Both the position numbers and the translations under genes were made by a program. Below the pieces are notes generated by a model that searched no databases, had not been told where the DNA came from, and saw nothing but the letters and a program-made list of their open reading frames with translations. Shown here piece after piece: positions 46,306-58,322 of a stretch of 64,000 nucleotides of DNA (the first letter of the stretch is position 1; the number at the start of each line of letters is the position of its first letter). Source of the DNA: Tretioscincus oriximinensis (Eukaryota; Chordata; Lepidosauria; Squamata; Gymnophthalmidae); contig JAJVDF010000362.1 of the NCBI GenBank assembly GCA_022410635.1, positions 388,458-452,457 on the forward strand. The letters run 5' to 3'.

Positions 46306-46949
46306 CTGGAGGAGACTCTGGCCCAATGTCCCAGGACCCATCAAGCTATCATGAAGAATGTCTCCCCACAAAATGTCACACTACGGGCACTGCTTTTTTC
46401 ACAGATCAACAGTAAACCTTTCAGTGCGTATGGAATCTCACTTGAAGCTTGGGCTGCACACGTATAATGTTTACTTACCTAATTCTTGGCGAGATATTCC
46501 AACGTCTTCACTGCCCTACTATATGCCTTAATGGACGTTTTGGTAGGCTTTGCCACACATCTAGAAAAAAAATATTGCAATAGAAGAGGAATCAGCTATT
46601 GCAGATCTTTTCCAGAAACATAGCGAAATGCCTGTCTCCTCCATTTTAAAGCTGCTTTCAGCCTTGCTGTATGTTGCTCTGTCCTGAGGAGATGAACAGC
46701 ATGAGAGAGCACCAGCCAACAGTACTGGAGGATTGCAACTAACTGGACATATGCAGCTACGTCTTTCTGGTTGTTCTAGCTTTTGTCTCTTAGCCTTGCA
46801 GCATCTCTGTGCAGATTCTAAGGTAGATATGCCTCCAGAAAATCCCAGCAAAATCCTCAATTACTTTTAGGTCTTTTCCTCACTTCATAGTTTGCCTCGC
46901 TATTTCTTTTAAAACATATTTACCATCTGCCCCCACCTATCTTAAAGCT
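46306..46949. other. No gene recognised; possibly body of a DNA transposon
   Basis: GGGCTGCACACGTATAATG near 46450 could pair with the end at 47113, which would make a ~660-bp element, but the match is weak. The 99-codon minus frame (46561-46860) has no domain. Confidence 0.3.
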
Positions 46950-47113
46950 TCCACACTATTCCGACACATTGCCTAGCAATCTTGTCACATAACGAGTCCT
47001 ATAAGGCACTTCTGTGCTTGCCTTACTACAATTCCTAGCACTGGATCACTGAACATGTATGGAAGGTGATGTTGCTTCCATCACGCTAAATATTGTGTGT
47101 GAGGATGCAGCCT
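46950..47113. mobile_element. Right-hand part of a non-autonomous DNA transposon
   Basis: The reverse strand starts AAGGCTGCATCCTCACACAC and runs to GGAAGCAACATCACCTTC, matching the right end of 11770-12232. Farther in, GGAATTGTAGTAAGGCAAGC and CAGAAGTGCC resemble the interior of 15509-15753. Confidence 0.5.
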
Positions 47114-48217
47114 TAGTTTGTGGATTTCACTCGTTTCTTTTACCATGGATCTTAGTTTTACCCCTTCTACTTCCCTTTCACGGTATAGCTCCTGTGCTAT
47201 TAGTCTGCCATTCTTGTTTTTACAGGCTGCCTGATCAAATACTATTTCAATATAAAAGGACTTCTCTCTCTCCCCCCGCCCCCCAAAGCAATGTTTTGGG
47301 TTGTTGTGACACTTTGCGAAACAACAGACTGCAGTGTGATGCAGGTAAATGCACCTACCTATAAAGCTGAAAGGTTTAAAGAGATTTGGTGTTCAAAACT
47401 AAAAACACATGCACAGTTATTTTATTTTCTGTGCTTGCTTTTTTGCAAAGCACTTAAGGATTCAGTCTGAAAATATTCACTCTAAAGAGTTTCTGCCTCA
47501 ATGCTCCATGATTTTATATATGAAGTATTTTTTATTGGTGAGAAAAAGACCAAAGAACATAACACTGAAATTATATATTGCAATATAGTTCTGATTTATA
47601 CTAGGTTGTGTTTTTTAAAGTTATGCACCTACTGTGAAAGAGGGTAGGAAAGGTCTACTTTGGTCAGATCAATAATTGTAAATCATTACAAATGATTCAG
47701 GTTTTATTTCATCCAATTTTATTACAATGCCCCTGCCATCTGCCATACATATTTAGGCTATTACGCTAATTTACTTTGCAGGGACTAACCACTGAGTCAA
47801 AGAGATGTCAGAGGGCAATTGATTAAAGCTCTCTGCCCTTCTGCACTTTTTTCCCTTTACCCAAGCCAAGAATTCCTTGCTGAGGCATGGAGCTAACATG
47901 AGGATAGAATTTCATTTCTGAAGCTAAATAAGACATGAGCAGTATAATTTAAAGTGTTCATGCATAGATTGTATTTTAAGGGGAAAGCAAAAAAAAGATG
48001 GACGTGAAGAAGTTGCCATTGAAATAACAACTTTTGTGTCCCTGCTTTGCTTGGAAGATTGTACACTTACTTTTCTTAAAAGGTAAAAGGTAATGCATGC
48101 AGAATTTCAATGATCAGTTTGGTTGCCAGTTACTGTGTCTATGCCAGGATTTATCTGGCAGTACTTAATAGTATGCTAAATAGTCTGTTCGTATCACTCT
48201 CTTTAAAGCAGCAATGT
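47114..48217. other. No gene recognised; possible conserved non-coding DNA
   Basis: About 47690-48010 lacks repeat signatures and contains ACGCTAATTTACTTTGCAGG and several TAAT cores. The 101-codon frame 47059-47364 starts inside the transposon and is chance. Confidence 0.35.
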
Positions 48218-48500
48218 GCTATTGAACATATAAGAATATAAGAGGAATCGGTCCACTACCTATCTTGTCCACTCCCATACAGAGGTCCACCAATTGCACC
48301 TGGGTACTCTCAAACAGAAGAAGGTATAACTTTCACCTGTTTTTACATCCCTGGTTTTCAGGAATACTGCCTGTCTCTCCATCCTGGAGGCAGTATAAAG
48401 ACATCCATCCTAATAATTATTGAGACACTTGGCTTCCATGAAATCATCTAATTTTCTTTTAAAGCTATCCAGACTGCCAGCTACCACCATCTCTTCTGAA
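48218..48500 (-). mobile_element. CR1-type LINE 3' end, minus strand, diverged
   Basis: Starts GAACATATAAGAATATAAGA, then GGAGGCAGTATAAAGACATC, CATCCTAATAATTATTGAG and CAGACTGCCAGCTACCACCA. These parallel 36551-36760 with more changes. Confidence 0.65.
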
Positions 48501-49804
48501 TTACTTATCACTAATTCTAGCCACACAATCATTGGATCTGGTGGTGAATGTCTGTAGTTTGATTACATTGTTTCCAGCTAAGACCAATTCATAGAATGCA
48601 GGAAATGCATCTACAAATGAGTTATGTATGAAACAGGACAGGAAAGCCTGTCACAAAATGAACAAAGGTGTGGGTTAGCAAAAAAAAGCAGGACAAAGTT
48701 GTACTTCTTTAATGGGTGTGTCAAAGAGGGAATTTCAGAACCTCAGAGTTTCAGAAGGAATGTTGGCTTATAATGCCAACAACATCTGCTGAATGAATGA
48801 ATAGAAAATACCCTGCAATATGAATATGACAATATATTATGAATTCCAAAACACTCTCCTTTTCTTCCTACAGTGGATAGGATTAAGGATATGAGATTAA
48901 AAGAAGTCTTGACACATAGTAAAAAAACGATCGTAAAATTGGAGAGGGGCTATTGTGAAGTCAGTTCAAGTATGTATGGTTTATTGAAAATAAAAAGACA
49001 AAAATTAAAACTAAGCAGTATTAAAACTTTAAAAGTGCAGTTCAGCAAAACAATGTTCACTCTTCAATCCATCATAAAGAATAGCCCATAAAACAAATCA
49101 AAATCTTGAGTAAAAATTCCCAGGAAAAAAAGCCATCGAAAAACAAGCATAATATTATGCAGAAAAAGAATGGAAACTTACATGGCAATTACCAGAAAAT
49201 ACTAACTCACTCAGAATAGCAGTGATCTATATTTTTAGCCTAAACTAAACGGCAATCCTGATTCACACTTGAAATTATTCTGTTGCGGAAAGCAATCTAA
49301 GGGCTGCTATCCCTGCTGTACCCTTTGAATTGCATGTGGATGATAGGCTCCTGAGATCACTTTCTAGATCAGAACAAGGTCAAGTGCACATCAGGTTATA
49401 CACATAACTTTCTAGGCTAAAAGTATCTTTCTCTCATTTAGGATGTTGCGAGATATTAGGTTTTGGAAGAAAACTTGTTAAATTTGAAATTTACAATTAT
49501 GAACAAAATATTAAGGAATTTTGTGGGAACAAAATCACATTTTTTTTGTTAAACACAATTAATAATTATCTGAAAAGAAATAGATCATATGTTGATGGGG
49601 GATAATTGTAGAGCAAACTAGCTGCTTTGCTTAGATAAGCATGACAAAGGTCTGTAGTGTGAAAAGAAGGGTCAGGGCACAGAAAATTGTACTTATATTC
49701 CTCTATTATGTTCATTTGTTCACAAGAATTCTGCTGATAAACTGGCAATGTGAACATTATGCTACATTCTCCACTTGTGACCCATTCTGATAACAGGATA
49801 CATT
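48501..49804. other. No gene recognised
   Basis: AT-rich interval. Frames at 48873-49091 and 49566-49823 (minus) lack domains. Confidence 0.4.
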
Positions 49805-49862
49805 TTGAGAAATACTTCTCCATACTTCAGCAGGGCTCCTCTTATGTTCTTATGTTCTTATC
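49805..49862 (+). mobile_element. CR1 tail scrap (TTCTTATG)n, plus strand
   Basis: CAGCAGGGCTCCTCTTATGT, then TCTTATGTTCTTATC: the octamer tail of the CR1 lineage seen at 35136-35152, with almost no body. Confidence 0.7.
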
Positions 49863-50224
49863 TATTCAATTAAGAAGTTACTCTGTTTCTTTGTCCCCCT
49901 CAGTGAGTTTTAATTTTATGTGAATGGAGAAGCCTTTGCAACAAAGTGAATAAGAAATCTATGCTTGCAAAGAATTATGTTATTGTTGCATATGCATTTG
50001 CCAAGGAATGAATTCAATCATTTCATGTCTAGAATGGAATACTATGGTTTTCTCTTAGCAGGTAATGATACTGAATGTTTAAATTGAGAAAGTCACTTTT
50101 TCAGATCTTACATAGGCTTCTAATCATTATTTTAATCTTTCCCAGTGAAATATTTTTTTATACATTTGTTGGCAGAGATGGAACATTTTACTCTATAACT
50201 TACAAAATATAATTTATTGTATTG
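49863..50224. other. No gene recognised
   Basis: AT-rich; nothing seen. Confidence 0.4.
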
Positions 50225-50370
50225 AATTCAAAGAAAAAGCCATGTTAGTCTGTATACAGAATTTATAGCAAATGTATAACAAGAAGAAAGAGGCTACATT
50301 AACTTTCATAGACATGTTCCTTCTTCCATAACATCTGAAGATGTAGATTTCTTAATGAAAACTTATGTTC
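50225..50370 (+). repeat. Dispersed repeat (GCCATGTTAGTCTGT type), plus orientation
   Basis: AAGCCATGTTAGTCTGTATA, then AACAAGAAGAAAGAGGCTAC and ACATCTGAAGATGTAGATTT: head and later parts of the family at 18473, with the AGACTAACAAG core degraded. Confidence 0.55.
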
Positions 50371-50454
50371 ATTTCTCATTATGTTTTATAAATGTTCTGT
50401 AGATTATAAATGAATATATTAATTTAATATCTGTCTTCACTGATTCATAGTTCT

Positions 50455-51110
50455 TGTCTATTCTAATCGTTAGTTTTTACAAAGCAACCAAAGTACTTAT
50501 ACCTCAATGGAAGCACTGGAAATCAAATAGGCTTCAAACATTTTCCAAGAAGAATATTAAAACCTATGACTGCGAATTACAAGAAACTGTGACAGATTTT
50601 CAAAGCAATGGGAATATCAGACCACCTTTTCCTTTTCCTGAGGAATCTGTATGCAGACCAAGAAGAATACTTAGAACTAAATATGGATAAATCAAGGCTC
50701 TATGTTGTTGTTTATTTACTTATATCAAGGAACCTCATGTAAAATGCCAGACTGGATTAATCAAAATATGAATTTAAGATTGCTGGGAGAAATATCAACA
50801 ACTTTAGATACACAGATAATAACACTCTGGCAGAGACAAAAGAAGAATGAAGAAGTTTCATGATAAGGGTAAAAAAAAATGAAAAACCTAGCTTGAACTA
50901 CACAAACTAAGATTGTGAAATCTGTACCTATCACTTCCCTGACAAATAGAGAGGAAAGAAATGTAAATTGTTATAGATTTCCTTTTCTTGGCACAAAGAT
51001 CACTTCTGTGATTGCAATCACAATATCTAAACTGTTGCTCATAGGGACAGAAACTATGGCAAACATTGACACCATTTTAAAAGGAAGAGCATCACTTTGC
51101 TATCAAAAAC
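50455..51110 (+). mobile_element. Bov-B (RTE) LINE reverse-transcriptase relic
   Basis: GGGAATATCAGACCACCTTT is followed by ATGCAGACCAAGAAGAATAC, TCATGTAAAATGCCAGACTG and TTGCTGGGAGAAATATCAAC. The end has TTCCTTTTCTTGGCACAAAG and ACCATTTTAAAAGGAAGAGC. This is the order of the Bov-B RT from the thumb side of the active site to the C-terminal region. An internal gap near 50700 removes the catalytic surroundings. No continuous frame. Confidence 0.75.
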
Positions 51111-51475
51111 TATAATGATCTGACCAATTAAAGAGGTGCATGAGAAATTAAATATTCCCTCCTGAACGCCTACTCATTTTTCAGGATGCCACAACAGTTT
51201 TGTATCTATTGATCATATACTAATCATTAGGGATTTTAATTTCAGAATAGACAGTATTACTGCAATAACATTTGGTTTTCATACCTTGTATCTTTAATAA
51301 TGACATTCCTAATAAATCAAGCAAAGAGAGCAGTTTCACACAATGGTTGTAGATAGAGAAACAGAAAAGAGAATAGAAATTGCTTCTTATTTTCAGATGA
51401 ATGACATGGGCATCCAAGAGTAAGGTACCATTTGGGAAGTGTTCAAAGCTATGATAAGAAGGTTTTGTAGAAGCT
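51111..51475. other. No gene recognised
   Basis: AT-rich; possibly unrecognised LINE debris between Bov-B pieces. Confidence 0.35.
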
Positions 51476-51757
51476 ATGATTAGAATGAGTAGTATTAAAC
51501 AGGAAATAAACATAAAGAATGAATGTGTGGCAAAAATTATTCAAAGTAATAAGATACTAATACTATATTTAAAGAAAAAAGTTGGGGAAAAAAGAATAGA
51601 GAGTTTGAAAAATGAACATGGTTATCTGGTTATAAAGGCTGAAGAGATTGTGAAAATCTTTATGAACTGCTACAAGAATCTGTTTAAGGAAAACAATGAG
51701 GAGCAAGGAAGACTCAGGAGAGATCTGAAAGCATCTCAACAACAAAATAAATGTTAA
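51476..51757 (+). mobile_element. LINE ORF2 linker-like fragment
   Basis: The 93-codon frame contains SLKNEHGYLVIKAEEIVKIF, then MNCYKNLFKENN. That resembles the endonuclease-to-RT linker of LINE ORF2 (charged helix, then a Y-x-x-L/F block). It could be L1 or Bov-B. No RT motif follows. Confidence 0.4.
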
Positions 51758-52339
51758 CTAAAGAACACATTTGTGAGTTATATGTGAGAACACATATAAC
51801 TAACAACAGGAATAAATTAGTGCAAAGAATTATAATAAGTGGGGGGGGAAATCAATAAACAGCTAGCTGGGTGGAAGACTAAATATTTATACATGTATTG
51901 CAAGAATCAAAGCATAAATGAGTCTAATTATCCCACTCTAACATACTGTTTCTTTTTCACATTCCGCTGGAACCGTTTCCGATAAGAATAATTAGAGTAA
52001 AGGATAAAATCTTGGAATGTGTATTTCATACAAGACATCCAAGATTTAGCAGATATTAACAAGACCTAGAGAGCATATAGGAGAAATATCTCATTCTTGG
52101 AGAAATATTTTGACACTTTTCAATTGTTAGAACTTAAATAAATTATGAGGAGTAAAATTGTAGTAATATTATTTATTCCTAAAAATAAATAGGAATATTA
52201 TTTAAATTTAAATAAATAAAAAATTGCCCAAAGTTGAAAGTGTTATTTAATAATATCAAAATTAAACCATAAGGAAAACAGAGCCTTAAATAATCAAATT
52301 GAATTATGGTGCTGAAGAAGACTTCTGAGAGTCCCCAAA
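51758..52339. other. No gene recognised
   Basis: AT-rich, with a GGGGGGGG run at about 51841-51848. Probably more LINE debris; no motif is firm. Confidence 0.35.
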
Positions 52340-52625
52340 CTATAAGAAGAACAAGAGAGTCAATAATAATGTAAACCAACCCTGACTGTTCATTGGAAGG
52401 ACAAAAGAGATGGAAAAAGAGAAGGTAGTGACCGAGAATGAGATGACAGACAGACATACAGATGATAGATGGGGGGGGAGAGAGAGTAGAGAGCTTATAG
52501 CTAGAGAGAAAAGGGGTATCATGGAAACAATAAATATGAGTTTTGGTAAATTGTGGGAGAAAGTAAAGAACAAAAAGCCTGACATGCTTTCATGAGGTCA
52601 CAAAGTATTGAACATGACTTACTGA
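52340..52625 (+). mobile_element. Bov-B (RTE) LINE 3' end, plus strand
   Basis: CGAGAATGAGATGACAGACA, ATGGAAACAATAAATATGAG, GCCTGACATGCTTTCATGAG, GTCACAAAGTATTGAACATG: the Bov-B ORF end and short tail. A GGGGGGGGAGAGAGAGTAGA run interrupts it. Confidence 0.7.
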
Positions 52626-52879
52626 TTAAAGCGCAATATTAGAAATATGTCTTCCAGCATTCCCAAAAATAAATGTAGGGGGGAAAGAGAGAGAGAGAAA
52701 AAGTTCCTTTTGAATCAGTGCCCCCAAACTGTTTAATGAGTGCCAAGTTTAAACAAACCTTAACAAATATTAATTCTACTCTTAGTTGAGACAAATGTTA
52801 ATTCTTCTTGACTTCCAGAGTGAAGCAAAAATGTATTTGAAGATAATACAGAGGTAACCTTTATGTCATCTTTATGCTT
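52626..52879. other. No gene recognised
   Basis: Short unclassified stretch with a GAGAGAGAGA run near 52689. Confidence 0.4.
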
Positions 52880-52987
52880 GCTTTTAAATATTGTTTTATA
52901 CTGTTTTAAATTTGTAGTGATGTTTTACTGTTTTGGCCGCCCTGAGACCTTCAGGTATATGGCGGGGTATAAGTATAAATAAATAAC
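52880..52987 (+). mobile_element. LINE 3' end with AAATAAATAA tail, plus strand
   Basis: A T-rich lead TTTTATACTGTTTTAAATTT, then GGCCGCCCTGAGACCTTCAG and CGGGGTATAAGTATAAATAA. This tail occurs both alone and at the end of SINEs (33676), so it probably comes from the partner LINE. Confidence 0.7.
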
Positions 52988-54332
52988 CGCTGAATTATTT
53001 GTCTATCTGATTTTACGTGCTGCTATTTTGGGTGGGGTGATTGAAGGTTGTGCAGATTATTTTAATTATTTTTTATTAATTAATTAAAATAATCTATATT
53101 AATTATATATGTAATATATATAATTATATATATAATAATAATTATATATAGGGTTTATTATTTCAAGTGTTAGGCCAAAAATGTGAGGCCATGATAAAGT
53201 AAGTGCCTTGTGCATTCGTATGGCATTTTTGCATAGCTGGATAATGAAAAATCACAAGGACTTACAAGGAAAAATCACTAGGTTGGGATTGCAATAAATA
53301 AATGACAACTTCAAGTGTGAGATCTTCTGGAAGCACCCTTTTCTGCCAGCTAATTTTAGTGATTTTGGCTCAGTTTGTTCAACTGGACCTTTAATCTGGC
53401 TTCAGATCTAGGTAAACTAGGTAAAATATCAATACTTTGGACACTGTAACTGATTATTTTTATTACTCTTGATCTTTCAATAGACTTTTTATTGGCAATT
53501 GTGTCTTTCTGAAAACACTAAGATTTAGAAGACAATTCCACACTTGTTTGATATCTGCCTTCAAGACTTTTTAAAAAACCCTTTGTTCTTGAGACCACTG
53601 AACCACTCATATACCAGGGGCCAAACAAATCTTGCAAAGCTCACCACTCACCAGTAATCATCTATACAAATTTTCTTGCCAACCTCCTATTACCTTTCCT
53701 TAGTTTAGTCTCAGTAAAGTGACCTTCAAACTCTAGCATTATGTTGATTTATAATAATACAGAAACACTTCATGTTGCAATTAAAAGTATTGTGCTCTTT
53801 TGGACCAGTGAATTGTAATAAAATATTTTAAAACTATTGACCCAGGTTCTGCCTTTTGATGGACAAAATCTACATACCTTGTTCAGCAAAATGTTCACCA
53901 GGGACATAGCGTCTGCTCTGTAACTTAGATAATTACATCCTGGGCCACATAAAGTCTGACCTACTTAACTTCAAATTCCTTTAGCAAGCTTAATTAACAT
54001 TAAGTATTTACTTTAGTGGTTTTGCTGCTTTGAATCTTACCATTAAATGAAATTGTATTGGCACAATATTTATACTTGTGACAATTTCCTACTTTAAATG
54101 AGTTGTTTAAGAAGGACATTGTGGAAAGGCTGAAAAACCATGACTGGCTCAGGAGTTATTCAATGAGATTATACATTCAACTAGGCCTTGAAATCTGGGA
54201 TTCCTAGGATGCATCCAGACATGGCTTTTTTGTTGCTATAATGGTGCTATGATATTCATTACAATGGTGGAATTGACTGCATACTCTCTGCAATAGCTTC
54301 CAAGATCTGTTTCACAATCCTTTGTCTGTTCT
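52988..54332. other. No gene recognised; AT-rich low-complexity at 53058-53152
   Basis: About 95 bases of TTAATTAA and TATATA sequence at 53058-53152. The rest, to 54330, is AT-rich without gene or clear repeat. GGATGCATCCAGACATGGC near 54210 may be a lone transposon end. Confidence 0.45.
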
Positions 54333-54420
54333 TTAAATTTATTTATTTATTTATATTTATACCCTGCCCCATACCTGAAGGTCTCAGGGTGGCCAACAGT
54401 AAAATACCAATACAAAATTA
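54333..54420 (-). mobile_element. LINE/SINE 3' tail, minus strand
   Basis: Inverse tail: ATTTATTTATTTATTTATAT, CCTGCCCCATACCTGAAGGT, CTCAGGGTGGCC. Same type as 52880. Confidence 0.75.
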
Positions 54421-54996
54421 ACAAATTTTGTTCAAGACTCCATTGGCCGATTAAAGTTACCAATATTTTTTCAAATGTAAATTGTTATAAGCCAGAGACT
54501 TCGAGAAAGGGACTGGGGTGGGGAGGAAGAAAAAGGTTATTTTAAGTTTGAAAATATCCTTTTCCTGTTTCTTATGATATTGTTAATTAATCGTCATGTA
54601 TGAAATAGTTAATTAATTGTTACTGTTTTGGAATTATATAAGAGGAAGCTGATATATTATGCCTAAAAAAGACTCCATCAGCTGCTTAATACCTTGGAAA
54701 TGCAACTATTCTTCTAGCAACTTCACAAAACTTGGATAAGTTTAAAAGTGAGGGTTGTTTCTTTGAATTTGTCCAGCTAACAACAGGGAGAGCCAACAGC
54801 CAATCAGAACAGGGATACAGATCATCCTTGTGGCATATGCATGTAAGTTCTTTATTCCCATGATATACAAAAACACCACTACAAAAGGCAGAAGTCTACA
54901 TGCACTCCTATGCTTTTATTTGATACTTTAGCCAACATACGTATGCTGGATAAATTTCAGGTTCATGTTAAATTTAGCTGTTCAGGTTCATGTTAA
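54421..54996. other. No gene recognised; LTR-like texture at 54480-54730
   Basis: GCCAGAGACTTCGAGAAAGG, a TATATAAGAGGAAGC segment and repeated GTTAATTAAT units suggest an old LTR, but no TG...CA ends or duplication can be set. A 17-base direct repeat (TTCAGGTTCATGTTAAA, about 54956 and 54980) precedes the next element. Confidence 0.3.
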
Positions 54997-55281
54997 AACA
55001 GGGGCATAGCTACTTATAGGTCAATCAGAGCACTGCCCTGAGCCCCCAAAGGTTTAGCCATTAAAGGGGGCCCTCATGACCCTGGGTCTTCTCTCCCTGG
55101 TTTTCTTACCTTGTTTTTAAACTCTCCAGTGCCACACTGCTGGAGAGCTTGTTGGCGCACAGCACAGTAATTATGTCAGAGACCAAGCCATGCAGCACTG
55201 AATAACTTAAAAATGAGGTAAGGAAACTGAGTGGGGGGGGGGCTCAGTTAGGGGCTCCCCTGAGAGCCTAGCTTTGACAGA
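54997..55281. mobile_element. Possible hAT-type non-autonomous element
   Basis: The left end CAGGGGCATAGCTACTTATA and the reversed right end CTGTCAAAGCTAGGCTCTCA are loosely similar. The GC-rich interior (GGGGGCCCTCATGACCCTGG) fits elements of this type. The duplication is unclear (ATGTTAAA against ATGTAAAG). Confidence 0.4.
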
Positions 55282-56113
55282 GATGTAAAGGTCTTTCAGG
55301 GCTCAAAATTCAGCAGTTATTTATGGTCCTAACTGGCAAGGAGATGATGCAATACCTAACTGGTGCATCTTCCCTCTAGTATGTCACCTACTATTAGTGA
55401 AATGCCAGTTCTGCCAATAGGGAAAATTATTTCCTCAGTGGTAAAAGGAGGTTCCACAAGGAACAGCAACAGTAGAAACAGAAGAACAAATGAAGAGTTG
55501 TGTCTCTCCCTGACAAATCTGGCAGGATCTATCCCTCCTATGTTTTTGGCATCAGTTTGAGGGAAGAAAATTATCTGAATGCCTCCTATCATGAAGGCTT
55601 CATAACAGCTTGTGACAGAAAGGATCTGAACCCCTCCAATAAGAAGGCTTCATGAAAAACCTCGGCTGCTTGAAGAGAGACAATTGTGCAAAGCTCATTC
55701 CACTCTCTTTCTAAACTAGAATGTTTTTTGTGCCCTCCTCCTCCAATTTTGAGCCATTATTAGGCAAGCATATTAATTGTAGCATATTGTTCATCTATAA
55801 CAGGAGGTTTTTTTTTAGAAAGCAACAATGGATTAAAAACAATTGTCACAGGGTGTGCCCAAGTATCCCTATAGAACACATGCTGAACAAAAGTGGCAGC
55901 TGCACTTTCTTGCAGAGAACGATTTAAATACCAAAATATCCAAACTTATGTATGACAAGGATTGAATCAATCAGAAACTAATTCTTTCTCCGGAGTGCAT
56001 ACATTTTCTGTTAAAGTGTATGGTTAGAAATGGGGATTCTAGAGGGAAAGAAAAACCTGTTGTCTTCTTCTTAGTTTCCTTTATTTTTCTCTTTTCCTAA
56101 GAATACGTTGAGA
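55282..56113. other. No gene recognised
   Basis: Two related stretches, each with CCCCTCCTAT/CCCCTCC and GAAGGCTTCAT (55575-55605 and 55630-55655), suggest a local duplication. The frames at 55356-55592 and 55721-55927 lack domains. Confidence 0.35.
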
Positions 56114-56343
56114 GCCAGTTTGGTTTAGAAGTTAGAGTGCTGGGCACTTATCTGGTAGTCTCCCAGTTTGATTTGCCCTGGACAAAATACCACTCCTCCA
56201 TGAAGCCTACTGGGTGGCACTGGACCAGACACATTTCTTTAGAACTCTCTCAGCCCCACCTCTTGGGGGTGTCTGTTGTGGAAAATGCAACAAAAGCTAT
56301 GTGTGCTGCCCTGTGGTAAAAAGGGCCTTATAAATAAATTATT
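56114..56343 (+). mobile_element. tRNA-headed SINE, plus strand
   Basis: GCCAGTTTGGTTTAGAAGTT, B-box-like CAGTTTGATTTGCC, body CTACTGGGTGGCACTGGACC, then GTGTCTGTTGTGGAAAATGC and a short AAATAAATTATT tail. It has a ~13-base insert after the B-box relative to 33676. The L1 relic begins at its tail. Confidence 0.75.
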
Positions 56344-58111
56344 ATGATGCTGAAGGAGAAGAAGGAAAAACGTTATAAAAACAAATCCTCATCACATATC
56401 TTGATTAAGAAAATAACACAGCTTTATAGACAAGAACAACTACAAGAATTTGTCTCTCACCAAACGACTTTGACTACTGAAACATTTACAGATGATGCAC
56501 TAATTATAACCCAGGAACCCTTAAAAATGATTAAAAATGTTACTAGAATTATTGATAATTTTAAATCAGTTTCAGGTTTGGAAATCAATATCCAAATATC
56601 TGAAATTCTACTAAAAGGGATTTCATCCTCAGAGCAAAGGGAAATTCATAACCTTTCTGGACTAAAATTAGGTCTTAAACAGTTTAAATATCTCAGGGGT
56701 TTTCTCTCCAAAAACTTTGAGAAAATGAAAAATCTGAATTATAAACTATCATGGAAAAATATTTTCCGGATTATTAAGCATTGCGGAAAAAAAACGTTGG
56801 GTCGACTACAGAGAATTAGGGCAACAAAAACTTTCATCCTTCCAAAACTTCTTTCTCTTTCAAGTTTTCCCAGTATTATATCATTTAAAAGCGATTAGAT
56901 TGTGGGATTAAAAAAAATGCCTCATGGATTGTGGGAGACAAAAAAATGAGGCTGAAATTTGATCTTCTTTATTATCCCCAGAAGGAAGGTGGTTGGGATT
57001 TTACCAAGCTTGAATTCTACCGGGACGCTTACCTAATTTTACATTTGATTAAGTTGGAATATAATATTGGAAGGAAATGGGTGAGAGTTGAAAGATCACT
57101 GAATAAAGTCATGCTGAATTCTCATTTAGAAATTCCTCCCAAAAAGAAAAAACAAATACTGCTGGATCTGTTAAAAGCCACATTGGACAGCTGGTAAAAG
57201 TGTAAGAGGGAGTTAGGCCCAATTAGCAATATCTTAAGACCAATTTCCTCATACAATGCTGATTGTACTTTATTAGACAAGGCAGATCTATTAAAGTTGC
57301 ACAGAGCAGGTATTATATTTGTTAGAGATAGTTTGAGCAGTAATATTTCACCTCTCCCAATTCAGCATTGGGAAAACATATTTGGCATCAACAACTAGTT
57401 AAAATGTAGAACTTTCAGAATCTGGTTATCCAGAGTATCGACTCCAAAACCAAACAGTGATTCTTCTCAAATTGACCAAATCATCAAAAGTTGGCATCAA
57501 CAAAAAAAAGGTGCAGCTGGAAGGATTTACAAACTTAGAATTCAAGGAAAGGAGACTATAACGCCTTCAGTTCACAGACAATGGGAAGAAGATATCAATA
57601 TCTCAACACTACAAATGAAAAGAAGATTAGAAGATAGTGGAAGGCAAAGTTATAACAGAACAAAAGAACTGAGACTGAAATTGTTACATAAATGGTACAG
57701 AGTGCCAACCAGACTTACCTACTTTGTTCAAGAAATCTCTCCTACTTGCGGGCATTATCATGTTGCGTTGGGTTCATATTGGCAAATGTGGTGGGAATGT
57801 AAGGTGGTTAAGAAATTTTGGTCATTAATCACTAGTCAAATTAATATTTTATTGATTCAAACAGCATCCATGGGGAGAAATGTTACCTAATTGAACAACT
57901 GTTATTAGCTGCAGTTTCAGTGATTACATTAAAATGGAGGGAAGCTACAGAGTGGTCATTAAACCTGTGGCATAAATACATTCTAGATCAATATAAATTT
58001 GACCTTCTTAAGGAAAAAAGGGACTTATGGTTAGATAACAGACAAAAAGAGGAATGGGAAACTTCAAAGAAAAGGTGGAATATTACTGAAAATGGACAAA
58101 GAAATATTTAA
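56344..58111 (+). pseudogene. L1 ORF2 C-terminal pseudogene
   Basis: First piece (56344-56898, 184 codons): RT palm with TDDALI in place of the usual ADD-type motif, then INIQISEIL and LGLKQFKYLRGFLSKN. Second piece (56931-57197): KEGGWDFTKLEFYRDAYL. Third (57615-57890): TKELRLKLLHKWYRVPTRL, a degraded zinc knuckle and YWQMWWECKVVKKFW. Fourth (57920-58111): end of the ORF. Frame changes and stops between the pieces make it inactive. The order agrees with vertebrate L1 ORF2. Confidence 0.85.
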
Positions 58112-58322
58112 AAAAGACCAATTATACGAGAATATTAAAACTTTGACAAATTTATTCAAGTCATATTTTGTAGCAGCACATTTTGGGGGTGGGGGAGGGG
58201 GAGGAGGAGGGAAAAGGGGTGTGTAGGATTCAATTTACTGCTGCAAATTCTACTGTTTTGTGATATTTGTAGATAAAATTGCAAATAAGAAAATAAAAAT
58301 ATATTGAAACAAAAAAACAAAT
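56344..58322 (+). mobile_element. L1 LINE relic, 5'-truncated, plus strand
   Basis: The coding part (56344-58111) holds the end of an L1-type ORF2. A G-rich 3' part follows (GGGGGTGGGGGAGGGGGAGG at about 58183), then an A-rich end near 58290-58322. It begins right after the SINE tail. An intact relative is not present in the window. Confidence 0.85.

Noticed and set aside
46450..47113. A single ~660-bp transposon from 46450 to 47113
   Set aside because: The left end match is too weak and no target duplication was found; only the right part was kept as a feature.
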